In this document: piece after piece, positions 1 through 12,600 of the stretch
Numbering within the stretch: position 1 is the first letter of the stretch
Layout: the number at the start of each line of letters is the position of its first letter
Source: Anaeramoeba ignava
Taxonomy: Eukaryota; Metamonada; Anaeramoebidae
Reading direction: 5' to 3'
NCBI GenBank assembly: GCA_028826165.1
Contig: JAPDFW010000079.1
Coordinates: 110,001-174,000, forward strand
DNA length: 64,000 nucleotides
Position numbers and translations under genes: made by a program
The notes under the pieces: generated by a model
What the model saw: the letters and a program-made list of their open reading frames with translations, nothing else
What the model was told of the DNA's origin: nothing
The model's database searches: none

Positions 1-2
1 CA

Positions 3-3000
3 ATCAAAATTGAAAAAGAAGTTTCAGAACAAATTAATAAAAAAAATGTTATTCCAATTTATTTCAAAAGTATTTCCATTGAATCAAATTATCTTTCCAA
101 TATTTGTGAAAATTTTATTAAAGAAAATATTAATAAAATTATTGAAGAAAAACAAATTGGATCAATTAATAATAAAGAATTAACAGAAATTATTCAACTT
201 ATTCAATCAACACCAAAAGAAAACAGAATAAATTTAATTTGGAAATTAGCTCAAGATTGGAAAAATAAATTCAAACAAAGCAATAAAAATTTAATAAATA
301 AAGAAAAATATATTGATCCAATTCAAATTCAAGAAATCAATAATGAAATTCAAGATTTTCATTTAATTATTGATAATATTAAAAATGAAGGATTTATTTC
401 AAATAATTCAAGAATTCAAAATAATCCAATTTTATCTCCAACTGATCAACTTCAATTAATTAATCAAAAAAATGAAGAATTAAATCAAGAAAACAAAAAA
501 CTTAAAAAAAAAAATAAAAGACAAGACAAAATAATTCAACAAAAAGATCAAGAAATTAATCAATTTAAACAATCTATTCAACAAAAAGAAAACAAAATTC
601 AAAAACAAAAAAATAAGATCAAAGAAATCAAACCACAATTAGAAATTTTTGAATCAGAAATAAAGGTTCACAAAACCTTAGAAGATTTTATAAATCAAAT
701 TTCAAATTTAAATGAAAGTAAATTGTTTTAAATTTTAAATTATTAAAAAATTATTTTGAAATTTAAATTCAAAAACAAAATTAAAAAAGATTCTATTGAA
801 GAAACAATAAAATATATGAAACAATGCCCAAATAATCAAAAAATTCAAGAAAATGGATGTTTTATTTTACAAAAATTTGCAAACAAAAATGAAGGTAAAA
901 ATTTTATATCTTTTTATTATTTTCCAAAATTAAAATTAAAATTTAAATGAAAATTACTTTTTTTGCTTTAATTTCTAATTCTAAAAAAAATTAAAAATCA
1001 ATATTAAAACTCAATACTTAAAGATAATCGAAATAAACTCAGAAATTTAAAAGGAATAAAACGTGTTATTAAAGCAATGAATAATTTCCCAAATAATCAA
1101 GATATTCAATATCAAGGATGTTCTGCTTTATGGGTTATTGTTAAGCATAATAATGGTAAATAAAAAATAAAAAATCCAAAATATTATTTTAATCCATTAT
1201 TTATTATTAATTATTAATTAAAATCCAAAAAAAAAATTAATCAATTTCAAATTTATTTTCAAAAATAAAAATAATAAAATAGAAAACAAAATTGAAATAA
1301 GAAATTTAAAAGGAATTGAACCTATTATTAAAGCAATGAATAATTTCCCAAATAATCAAGATATTCAATATAAAGGATGTGGAGCTTTATGGAATATTGG
1401 TGTTAATAATGGTAAATAAAAAATTAAAAAATAAAAATTATTTATTTTCCATTTTTTTTTTGAAATTTAAAATTAAAAATTAAATCAAAAAATATCAAAA
1501 ATAATTACAAAAAATAAATTAAAATTAAATAAATTTACAAAATAATAAATAAATAATTATTAATTATTAATTAAAATCCAAAAAAAAAATTAATCAATTT
1601 CAAATTTATTTTCAAAAATAAAAATAAAAAAATAGAAAACAAAATTGAAATTAGAAATTTAAAAGGAATTGAACCTATTATTAAAGCAATGAATAATTTC
1701 CCAAATAATCAAAATATTCAATATAAAGGATGTGGAGCTTTATTGAATATTGGTGATAATGATGGTAAATAAAAATTAAAAAATAAAAATTATTTATTTT
1801 CCATTTTTTTTTTAAAATTTAAAATTAAAAATTAAATCCAAAAAATATCAAAAATAATTACAAAAAATAAATTAAAATTAAATAAATTTACAAAATAATA
1901 AATAAATAATTATTAATTATTAATTAAAATCCAAAAAAAAAATTAATCAATTTCAAATTTATTTTCAAAAATAAAAATAATAAAATAGAAAACGAAATTG
2001 AAATAAGAAATTTAAAAGGAATTGAACCTATTATTAAATCAATGAATAATTTCCCAAATAATCAAGATATTCAATATAAAGGATGTGGAGCTTTATGGAT
2101 TATTGGTGATAATAATGGTAAATAAAAATTAAAAAATAAAAAATTAAAAAATAAAAAATTATTTATTTTCCATTTTTTTTTTGAAATTCAAAATTAAAAA
2201 TTAAATCAAAAAATACCAAAAATAATTACAAAAAATAAATTAAAATTAAATAAATTTACAAAATAATAAATAAATAAATATTAATTATTAATTAAAATCC
2301 AAAAAAAAAATTAATCAATTTCAAATTTATTTTCAAAAATAAAAATAATAAAATAGAAAACAAAATTGAAATAAGAAATTTAAAAGGAATTAAACCTATT
2401 ATTAAAGCAATGAATAATTTCCCAAATAATCAAGATATTCAAATTAATGGGTGTGGAGCTTTATGGAATATTGGTGATAATAAAGGTAAATAAAAATTAA
2501 AAAATAAAAAATTAAAAAATAAAAATTATTTATTTTCCATTTTTTTTTTGAAATTCAAAATTAAAAATTAAATCCAAAAAATATCAAAAATAATTACAAA
2601 AAATAAATTAAAATCAAATAAATTTACAAAATAATAAATAAATAAATATTAATTATTAATTAAAATCCAAAAAAAAAATTAATCAATTTCAAATTTATTT
2701 TCAAAAATAAAAATAAAAAAATAGAAAACAAAATTGAAATAAGAAATTTAAAAGGAATTAAACCTATTATTAATGCAATGAATAATTTCCCAAATAATCA
2801 AGATATTCAATATTATGGATGTGGAGCTTTATGGAATATTGGTGTTAATAAAGGTAAATAAAAATTAAAAAAAAAATAAAAATTATTTATTTTCCATTTT
2901 TTTTTTGAAATTCAAAATTAAAAATTAAATCAAAAAATATCAAAAATAATTACAAAAAATAAATTAAAATCAAATAAATTTACAAAATAATAAATAAATA

Positions 3001-3208
3001 AATATTAATTATTAATTAAAATCCAAAAAAAAAATTAATCAATTTCAAATTTATTTTCTAAAATAAAAATAAAAAAATAGAAAACAAAATTGAAATTAGA
3101 AATTTAAAAGGAATTGAATCTATTATTAAAGCAATGAATAATTTCCCAAACAATCAAGATATTCAAGAAAAAGGAAAACGGGCTTTAGAAAAATTACAAA
3201 AAAATTGA
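3..3208 (+). CDS. BTB/coiled-coil/armadillo-repeat protein, copy 1 (5' end outside window)
   Basis: Exons read by eye: 3-717, 790-894, 1024-1155, 1283-1411, 1636-1764, 1989-2117, 2357-2485, 2725-2853 and 3081-3208 (TGA stop). All junctions are phase 1, with GTAAAT donors and TAG or AAG acceptors. The first exon is open from base 3 and carries an Asn/Lys/Gln-rich segment ending in a coiled coil (about bases 460-650). By comparison with copy 2 at 5.5 kb, a BTB domain should lie upstream of the window. The later exons each encode one armadillo-like repeat of 43 residues with the pattern LKGIxPIIKAMNNFPNNQ, then IQxxGCGAL. The last exon is a capping repeat ending KRALEKLQKN. In other families BTB plus ARM proteins often act as ubiquitin-ligase adaptors or scaffolds; that role here is inference. 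Copy 1 shows no frame lesion in the part seen. Confidence 0.75.
1156..3080 (+). repeat. Tandem exon-plus-intron units of about 355 bp
   Basis: Armadillo exons start at 1283, 1636, 1989, 2357, 2725 and 3081, spacings of 353, 353, 368, 368 and 356 bp. Each unit is a 129-bp exon plus an intron of about 225-240 bp. The introns are nearly the same sequence from unit to unit (shared blocks such as TTATTTTCCATTTTTTTTT and AATTAATCAATTTCAAATTT), so the duplication included the intron and is recent. Exon differences concentrate in codons 30-43 of the repeat. Confidence 0.9.
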
Positions 3209-3312
3209 ATTACTTTTTCCTTTTCTTTTTCATTTTGATTTTCTTTTCTTTCCAATCAATTTCAATAAAAAAACAAAATTCAAATTATTTTTATATTTTA
3301 GATTTTATTTTG

Positions 3313-3459
<147 letters not shown>

Positions 3460-4337
3460 CACCACAATTAAATCAAATCAAATTAATCAACCATCAATAA
3501 ACCAATCATTTAAATCAATCAATCAAAATCAATTCAATGTAATAATTACCAATAAATAAATCAATAACAAATCAATAAAATCAATAAATTGTCAATATAA
3601 TTAATAATTAATACTAATAATAAAATCAATAACCACAAACCAATAATTTGTCAATAATACCAATTAATCAAAATTACCAATAAAATAAACAAATCCAAAT
3701 CAATTTTAATCAATAAACAAAAACCACCAATAAATAAATAAATAAACCAATAAATAATAAATTAATAACCAACAAACAATCAATCACCAACAAATAATTC
3801 CATTATTTAATTTAATTCAAAATAAATAATACAAAATAATAATCACCAAATAATAAATTAATTACAAATTCATCAATAAATACAAATAACCACCAACCAC
3901 CAATCAATTCCAATAATTACCAATCATTAAATACAATCAAAATTCCACAAATTACCACAAATTACCAACCACCACCAATAAATCACCAATCACCACCAAT
4001 AAACAAAATCAATACAACAAATCAATCACCAAATCAACAATCAATAGACCAATAAACCAAATAATAAATCAATCTAAAAATAAATAAAAAAATCAATAAA
4101 TCACAAATCAATTCAAATCAATCAATAAAAATAAAAATGTATTCATCAAAATTAAAATTAAAATCCAAAACCAATCAAAAATTAATAAATTAATCAATCA
4201 ATCAATCAATAAATAATTCAATCAATAAAATATAAAAATGAGAATAGATTTAATTTAATATTTAATTTAAAAATTAATCTAAAAATATAATTTAATGTTT
4301 ATTTTTATGTTTAAAATATTAATTTAATGTTTTTATA
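3460..4337. other. Gene-free CAAT/ACCA-rich filler
   Basis: No convincing coding frame. The stretch is made of degenerate CAAT, AATC and ACCA words and looks like decayed extension of the preceding microsatellite. G is almost absent on the plus strand. It turns into plain A/T sequence after about 4230. Confidence 0.7.
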
Positions 4338-4631
4338 TTTAAATAAATTAATTAAAATATTTTATCAATTTTATTTAATTATTGGTAATAATTTTATATT
4401 ATTCTGAATAAAGAAATATTAATAAAATATATAAAAATAGAATTAATTTTAAATTTAATTATTTAATATTCTTTATTCCATTTTTAAATAAATTAATTAA
4501 AATATTTTATTAATTTTATTTAATTTTTGGTAATTATTTTATATTATTCTTGAATAAAGAAATATTGATAAAATATATAAAATAAAATTGATTTTAAATT
4601 TAATTATTTAATATTCTTTATTCCATTTTTA
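4338..4631. repeat. Two tandem copies of a unit of about 147 bp
   Basis: The block beginning AAATAAATTAATTAAAATA and ending ATTCTTTATTCCATTTTT occurs twice in a row with few differences (break at about 4484). Within each copy GAATAAAGAAATATT and AATATTCTTTATTCC form an imperfect inverted repeat. No coding potential seen; function unknown. Confidence 0.75.
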
Positions 4632-5109
4632 TTTTTCATCAAAGTTTTTCAAAAACAAAATTTAAAATTAAGTAAAATATTTTTCTTAAATTTTAAAAAC
4701 AAAAACAAAAATAAAAATAAAATTTAATAATAATAATAAATAATATAAATATAAAATTTAAATGGAATTGAAACAAAATAATTGTTAATTACTTATTAAT
4801 TTAATATTATTTCAATAAACAAAAAGGAAAAATAAATTCAAAATTTTTATTTAAAATTATCAATAAAAATTACAATTTAAATTTAATTACAAATAAAAAT
4901 AAAAAAGAAAATATTTTTATTATTGATTTATTATTATTTCATAAATATTTATTTTATTTATAAACAAAAAATAATTTTCCTTTTTGTTTTAAAAATAAAA
5001 AAAAGAAAAATGAGTAAAAATGAAAATTGATTCACAAAAAAAAATAAAAATCAAAAAATTGCAAGAACAAATTATCCAAATAAAAATCAAATAAGAATTT
5101 AATGCAAAA

Positions 5110-5466
5110 TCATTAAAAAAAATCAAAATCAAAATCAAATCAAAATCAAAATCAAAATCAAAATCAAAAATCAAAAAGAAAAATCAAATCAAAATCAAAA
5201 ATGAAAAAAATTCAAAATCAAAAAAAAAATTCAAAATCAAAAAATCAAAATCAAAATCAAAATCAAATAAAAATCAAATCAAAATCATTTTAAAAATCGT
5301 TAAAAAAATCAAAAATCAAAAAGAAATCAAAATCAAAATCAAAATCAAAAAAAAATCAAATCAAAATCAAAATTTAATTTAAATCAAAATCAAAATCAAA
5401 ATCAAATCAAAATCAAAATATAAATCAAATTCAAAATCAAAATCAAAATCAAAATCAAAATCAAAT
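5110..5466 (+). repeat. (AAAATC)n hexamer tract upstream of the BTB exon
   Basis: Hexamer array that would read Asn-Gln, Lys-Ile or Lys-Ser depending on frame. It runs directly into the open frame of the BTB exon, so it may code for the N-terminal low-complexity region. Several units have 5 or 7 bp, so no single frame stays Asn-Gln throughout. A possible initiator at 5020 opens a frame that stops at about 5092. Confidence 0.8.
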
Positions 5467-5548
5467 CCAAATATCAAAATTATATCAATTTCCTCCTCAA
5501 GAACTTAATAAATTTTTAATTTGTGAACTTCTTTCAAATTATAAAAAA

Positions 5549-8441
5549 ATGTTTCAAAATGAAGAAAATTGTGATTTTATAATTTATGCTGGAAAAACAA
5601 TCAAAAATTCCTTGTCATAAATCAATACTTAATTCAAGATCAAAATTTTTTTATGAAAATCATCATGAAAAATCAGAAATTGAAGAATTATATCTTCCAC
5701 AATTTGAGTATGATATTGTTAAGTCAATCATTTCATTTCTTTATGATTCAGAATTTAAATTTGATTTAAACAAATTTGAAAAATATTTTCAACTTTCAAA
5801 ATATTTTAAATTAACAAGTTTAACAATCAAAATTGAAAAAGAAGTTTCAGAACAAATTAATAAAAAAAATGTTATTCCAATTTATTTCAAAAAGTATTTC
5901 TATTGAATCAAATTATCTTTCCAATATTTGTGAAAATTTTATTAAAGAAAATATTAATAAAATTATTGAAGAAAAACAAATTGGATCAATTAATAATAAA
6001 GAATTAACAGAAATTATTCAAATTATTCAATCAACACCAAAAGAAAACAGAATAAATTTAATTTGGAAATTAGCTCAAGATTGGAAAAATAAATTCAAAC
6101 AAAGCAATAAAAATTTAATAAATAAAGAAAAATATATTGATCCAATTCAAATTCAAGAAATCAATAATGAAATTCAAGATTTTCATTTAATTATTGATAA
6201 TATTAAAAATGAAGGATTTATTTCAAATTATTCAAGAATTCAAAATAATCCAATTTTACCTTCAACTGATCAACTTCAATTAATTAATCAAAAAAATGAA
6301 GAATTAAATCAAGAAAACAAAAAACTTAAAAAAAAAAATAAAAGACAAGACAAAATAATTCAACAAAAAGATCAAGAAATTAATCAACTTAAACAATCTA
6401 TTCAACAAAAAGATAAAGAAATTAATCAATTTAAACAAACTATTCAACAAAAAGAAAACAAAATTCAAAAACAAAAAAATAAGATCAAAGAAATCAAACC
6501 AGAATTAGAAATTTTTGAATCAGAAATAAAGGTTCACAAAACCTTAGAAGATTTTATAAATCAAATTTCAAATTTAAATGAAAGTAAATTGTTTTAAATT
6601 TTAAATTATTAAAAAATTATTTTGAAATTTAAATTCAAATTTAAAAACAAAATTAAAAAAGATTCTATTGAAGAAACAATAAAATATATGAAACAATGCC
6701 CAAATAATCAAAAAATTCAAGAAAATGGATGTTTTATTTTACAAAAATTTGCCAACGAAAATGAAGGTAAAAATTTTATATCTTTTTATTATTTTCCAAA
6801 ATTAAAATTTAAATTTAAATGAAAATTACTTTTTTTTGCTTTAATTTTTAATTCTAAAAAAAATTCAAAATCAATATTAAAACTCAATACTTAAAGATAA
6901 TCGAAATAAACTCAGAAATTTAAAAGGAATAAAACGTGTTATTAAAGCAATGAATAATTTCCGAAATAATCAAGATATTCAATATAAAGGATGTTCTGCT
7001 TTATTGGATATTACTACTACATAATAATGGTAAATAAAAATAAAATAATAATAAAAATTAAAAAATTCCAAAATAAAAATAAAATCAAAAATACAAAAAA
7101 TAATTACAAAAATAAATCAAAATTAAATAAATTTACAAAATAATAAATAAATAATTATTAATTATTAATTAAAATCAAAAAAAAATTAATCAATTTCAAA
7201 TTTATTTTCAAAAATAAAAATAATAAAATAGAAAACAAAATTGAAATAAGAAATTTAAAAGGAATTGAACCTATTATTAAAGCAATGAATAATTTCCCAA
7301 ATAATCAAGATATTCAATATAAAGGATGTGGAGCTTTATGGAATATTGGTGTTAATAATGGTAAATAAAAATTAAAAATAAAAAAAATTATTTATTTTCC
7401 ATTTTTTTTTTGAAATTTCAAAATTAAAAATTAAATCAAAAAATACCAAAAATAATTACAAAAAATAAATCAAAATTAAATAAATTTACAAAATAATAAA
7501 TAAATAAATATTAATTATTAATTAAAATCCAAAAAAAAAATTAATCAATTTTAAATTTATTTCAAAAAAAAAAAAATAAAAAATAGAAAACAGAATTGAA
7601 ATAAGAAATTTAAAAGGAATTGAACCTATTATTAAAGCAATGAATAATTTCCCAAATAATCAAGTTATTCAAGATAAAGGATGTGGAGCTTTAGGGGCTA
7701 TTGCTCATAATAAAGGTAAATAAAAAATAAAAAATAAAAATAAATCCAAAAATTAAAAATATTTATTTTCCATTTTTTTTTTGAAATTCAAAATTAAAAA
7801 TTAAATCAAAAAATACCAAAAATAATTACAAAAAATAAATCAAAATTAAATAAATTTACAAAATAATAAATAAATAATTATTAATTATTAATTAAAATCC
7901 AAAAAAAAAATTAATCAATTTCAAATTTATTTTCAAAAATAAAAATAATAAAATAGAAAACCAAATTGAAATAAGAAATTTAAAAGGAATTGAACCTATT
8001 ATTAAAGCAATGAATAATTTCCCAAATAATCAAGATATTCAATATTATGGATGTGGAGCTTTAGGGGTTATTGCTTATAATAATAATGGTAAATTAAAAA
8101 TTAAAATTAAAAATATTTATTTTCCATTTTTTTTTTTGAAATTCAAAATTAAAAATTAAATCAAAAAATACCAAAAAATAATTACAAAAAATAAATCAAA
8201 ATTAAATAAATTTACAAAATAATAAATAAATAATTATTAATTATTAATTGAAATCCAAAAAAAAAATTAATCAATTTCAAATTTATTTTCAAAAATAAAA
8301 ATATTAAAAATAGAAAACCAAATTGAAATAAGAAATTTAAAAGGAATTGAATCTATTATTAAAGCAATGAATAATTTCCCAAATAATCAAAAAATTCAAT
8401 ATAAAGGAAAACGGGCTTTAGAAAATTTACAAAAAAATTGA
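5549..8441 (+). pseudogene. BTB/coiled-coil/armadillo protein, copy 2, with frame lesions
   Basis: Near-duplicate of copy 1: base 1 of the window aligns with about 5824. The frame containing the first Met at 5549 is open upstream into the hexamer tract, so the true start is uncertain. The BTB domain runs from FQNEENCDFIIYAGK through CHKSILNSRSKFF to YLPQFEYDIVKSIISFLYDS. Exons: 5549-6583, 6662-6766, 6897-7029, 7232-7360, 7587-7715, 7957-8088, 8314-8441. It has two fewer armadillo exons than copy 1. Three breaks are visible: an extra A near 5608 inside the BTB domain, an extra A near 5890 (copy 1 has four As, here five), and an extra base near 7015 that brings TAA TAA into frame. The two A-run changes could be sequencing errors; the third is not in a homopolymer. 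Either a recent pseudogene or a real gene with assembly errors. Confidence 0.65.
7061..8313 (+). repeat. Armadillo exon-intron units of copy 2
   Basis: Exons at 7232, 7587, 7957 and 8314 (spacings 355, 370, 357) with near-identical introns, the same unit as in copy 1. One exon (7957-8088) is 132 bp, having gained an Asn codon at its 3' end. Confidence 0.85.
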
Positions 8442-8880
8442 ATTACTTTTTCCTTAATTTCTTTTTCAATTTTTTATTTTCTTTTTCAAAAATCAATTTC
8501 AATAAAAACAAAATTCAAATTATTTTTATATTTTAGATTTTATTTTGAATCAATCAATCAATCAATCAATCAAATCAATCAATCATAATAAATAAATCAA
8601 TTAAAATCAAAAATTAATCAATCAACTAATCAATCAAAAAAAAATCAAAATAAAAATCAAAAAATTAAAAAATAAAATTAAAAATTAAAAAATAATTTAT
8701 TAAATCCAATGAAATTCAAAATTAAAAATTCAATCAAAAATACCAAAATCATTTACAAAAATAAATCAAAATTAAATCAATTTACAAAATAATCAATTAA
8801 TTTTACTTTTAATATTAATTAAAATCCAAAAATTAATCAATTTCAAATAAAATTTTAAAAATAAAAATAATAAAAATTTT

Positions 8881-8991
8881 TTGAAATAAGAAATTTAAAA
8901 AGGACAAACCTATTATTAAAAGCAATGAATAATTCCAATAATCAAAAATTCAAATAAAAGGAAAACGGGCTTTTAGAAATACAAAAATAAA
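8881..8991 (+). pseudogene. Decayed terminal armadillo exon
   Basis: The sequence follows the last exon of copies 1 and 2 (AAATTTAAAAAGGACAAACC, then AAAACGGGCTTTTAGAAA) but carries several single-base gains and losses, so no frame survives. The intron-like sequence before it (8690-8880) and the CAAT-rich sequence after it are also recognisable, marking a third, degraded copy of the 3' end of the gene. Confidence 0.75.
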
Positions 8992-9061
8992 TTAATTAAT
9001 TTCATTTTTGATTTTTGATTTTTACCAATCCAAGACATTAAAAAAAACAAATTAAATTATT

Positions 9062-9698
9062 TTTAAATTTGATTTTATTTTGAATTAATCAATCAATCAA
9101 ATCAATCAATCAATCAATTAATAATCAATCAACCAATCAATCAATAATCAAAAAATAAATCAACCAATCAAAAATTAATTAAAATCAATACTAATTAATT
9201 AACCAATAAATCAATAAATAAAATACAAATTAATCAATTGATAAATTAATAAAACCACCAACCAAATCAAAAAATTAATTTCAATTTACCAATATTCATA
9301 AATACCAATACCACCAAATTAATCAATTTAATAATTACAATAATTACCAATTACTAATCAATCAATACAAATAATTACCAATCACCAATAAACCAATCAA
9401 TCAATAATTACCACCACCACCATCAACCAATCAATCAATAATCAACCACCAATCAATTAATCAATTTAATCAATTAATCAATTGTCAAATAATAAAATCA
9501 ACCATTTAATTACCAAATCAATAAAATCAATCAAAATCAAAAAATTAATAAAAATCAATTAATCAAAATCAATCTTAAAAATCAAAATCAATTAATCAAT
9601 CAATCAATCAATCAATTAATCAATTAATTAAAATATTAAATTAAAAATGAAAAGTTTTTCTCATTTGTTCTTTTATTTAAATTTTATTTAAATTTTAT
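9062..9698. other. Gene-free CAAT/ACCA-rich filler
   Basis: Same degenerate AATC/ACCA composition as 3460-4230, following the decayed exon. No coding frame. It ends at the 3' end of the large minus-strand USP gene. Confidence 0.7.
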
Positions 9699-12600
9699 TT
9701 AAATTTTCTTTTGATTTTCTTGATTTTCTTGATTGCTTAAAATCTTAATAATTCGTTCAACTTGCTCAATCAATTCTTGATTCTTTTCTTTACTCACTTC
9801 TTCATTCAAGAAAATGAACAAATCTTCAACTTCTTTAAAACCAATAATCTTCAAATAAGAAACCATTCCAGAAAACTCAAAAACCTTCAAAGAACTGGAA
9901 ATAGTTGCTTCGTCTTTTGCTTCAACTCCTAATTGGATTTGAACACGTAATTGCTTGATTGCATTATTGAAAAAACTTTGCAAACGAAACTGCTCCATTT
10001 TCACAAACAATATTGAAAATATAAAATCACTAACAATAAAAACATCATCAAATTGAATAATTTTAAGATGATTCAAAATCAACCCCAAAAAATCTTGTGA
10101 TTTTCGTATCAAACTTTCTTCAATTTTGTTGTGGTCTTCTTTGCTTTGTAAAAAATTTGAGTTGATCAAAACACCTTTCAAAATGGCAATAAATTTCAAA
10201 AACAAATCCTCATCCCGATAATAAACAGTTGATTCAAGAATCTCAATAAGCATCCCAATTGCATCAAATACGTTGCGAATATCCTCCTTTTTCTCAATGG
10301 CACTTTTGCTCACAACTTCGATAAATTCTCTAAATTCCTCCAAATCAAAAAATCTTGGGACGCCTTCATCCTCGAAATTTTTCTGCACATAAGAGATGAA
10401 CCAAATGAAATCCTTGGAAATCATTGCGTATAATTTTGTCATCAACCTCAAACCAACACGAATGACCTTCCAGTTGGCGATATTCACATTGAAAAGAAGC
10501 CAGAAAACGGATCTGATCAAATTGACTTTTTTCTTCCAAACTTGGTTCAAATGCTCCATTAATTTAGCATCTTCATTTGCAGCATTGATGATGCGCAAAA
10601 TGATTTTCGAGCATATTCTGATGAGATGCGCATAATATTCCAGATCCTCAGAAAAAAGCTCATTTCCAGAAATCAGGGACACAGTCTCGATGATGAATTT
10701 GCCGAGAACATTCATAATGTTGGATTCCTTCTTCAGTGATTTTATAAACCCAGAAATATCGTTTTCTTGAGAAATAATAATTTTGACGAGATTGACAGTA
10801 TTTCTTGGTGATTTGCTGAAATAAATCACATTCTCAAGGATTAGATTCAAATATTCGATGCGGAAATTTGGATCAGATGCGAAAATATCGCACATTTGCA
10901 CAACAATGTTGGAGGCATCCCAATACACATCAGTTTCCAGAACAACATTCTTCATCACCCATTTGAATCTCGAGCTCAATTTCACAACATTGCTGAATTG
11001 CTCGGAAACGCTGCATCCATAACGGAGGATGCTGAAGAAAGAAGGAAGCATGGATTGGTTGTATTTCACACAGATCGGATCGTCTTTAAGAACAAAAGAT
11101 GTGCGTAAAAACTGGTAGCTTTTCTTCTGATCACTCACAATGAGCACGATGTTTGCCTCGTTTCCCATCATGAATGTCTCCATAAACTTGATCAGAAAGT
11201 CTTTGTTTGAGTCGTATTGCAGCTTGTATTTCTCGATGTGCAAAAATAGACTCCATAAATTTTCGAAATTATCCTTTAAATGCTGATCCATTTTCGGTGT
11301 TTTTTCATATTGCAGATTCAGAAGCTCGAAATACGTTGTCAAATGGAAGAATCCGTAGCTGAGCATTTTGCTTGTTTTTTGTTTCTGATCCTCTTCAGGC
11401 TTGATTTGCGTGTATGTGTTCTTGGTGATACTCGGGAGCATTCCCAATAAAAATCCAAATAAATCAAGAATTTTCGGCGAAACTTCTTCCGAATTGGTAC
11501 TTTCCTCAATCGGAAGAAGTGTTTGAATTAGTTTCTTTGCTTCTTCGCGGATTAGATGCTTTGGATGCTCAATAAGCCATAAATACACCCATTCTTCCTT
11601 ATGTGCAAGCATCCAATCCTGCAATTTTGTGTTGTTGAACAGCATCAACCGGAAATTGCGAATTGATTCAAGTGTTGCTTTTTTATACCCAAAATTGGAT
11701 TTGATTACTTCAAACAATTTGGGAATCGCATAATCAGTCATTTTGGCCAAATTTTCGTTTTTGCTCTCGAATAATTTCCTGAACATCTTGAAATAAACGC
11801 CAATCACATTGTATTCACTTGAATCAATTGAATGTATAATTTTGTCCAGAATTTGCTTCATTCCGTCCTCGTTTTTTTCGTATATAATATTAAGAATTGC
11901 CCCCAAAACATCAGGAGATGAATGGCTGTTAATCGAGATTTCGATGAAATTGCTTTTCTCGATCATATATATATCCATCATATTCGCATTTCTGTATGAT
12001 CCCAAATTTTTCATCAAGAGAAAAATAATGTCAAATAACCTTCCCATTTGATTTGGCAAAGAATGCGGCTTGAAATTCCTTTTTTCTGTCGTTTCTGTTT
12101 TGAGAGGGGAATCTGCACCCAAATAAAAATCAATCAATTTTGTGAGCAAATTTGTGCTCAAAACATATTTTCGAATAAGATTATTCAAACTCAAAAATTT
12201 TTTCAATATCGTCAAATACTCTTGAATATTGATTGCATTCTGCAAAAATAATGGCAAAAATTCTGTGAATTTATCAATAAACTTTGTGGCAATCAAATCA
12301 GGGCTTTCTCGTTTTCTCTTATGCCAAAGTTGAGAAACTTGATCAAAATTCAATGTGTTTTCGAATCTCATTTGGTTTTCTTCATTCGTTTTGATAGCAT
12401 GTTCCATTTCTTTTTTTTCATGACTTAATAATTTTTTGAGAGAAGAACAAATAATTTCAATTAGTTCTTGAAGAAAAGAATTATCTGTTGTGCTGTAAAT
12501 CAGCATTTGAAACCAGTTGTTTTCGTTACTAATTAATTGTTTGAGCAAATATTTATCATTCTCTTCATCTTCATTGAAACTTTTCTTGAGAAAAGTAATC

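Noticed and set aside
756-950. Separate 64-residue gene beginning MKFKFK
   Set aside because: Its middle (790-894) is an exon of the BTB-ARM gene by phase; the ends lie in introns. The same applies to 6622-6822.
1283-3080. CRISPR-like regular spacing
   Set aside because: The 355-bp period is an exon plus intron of a eukaryotic gene, with coding conservation and splice sites.
5549-7029. Alternative genetic code with TAA/TGA reassigned
   Set aside because: All other genes end cleanly at TAA or TGA at the family-expected length, and intact genes have no internal stops.
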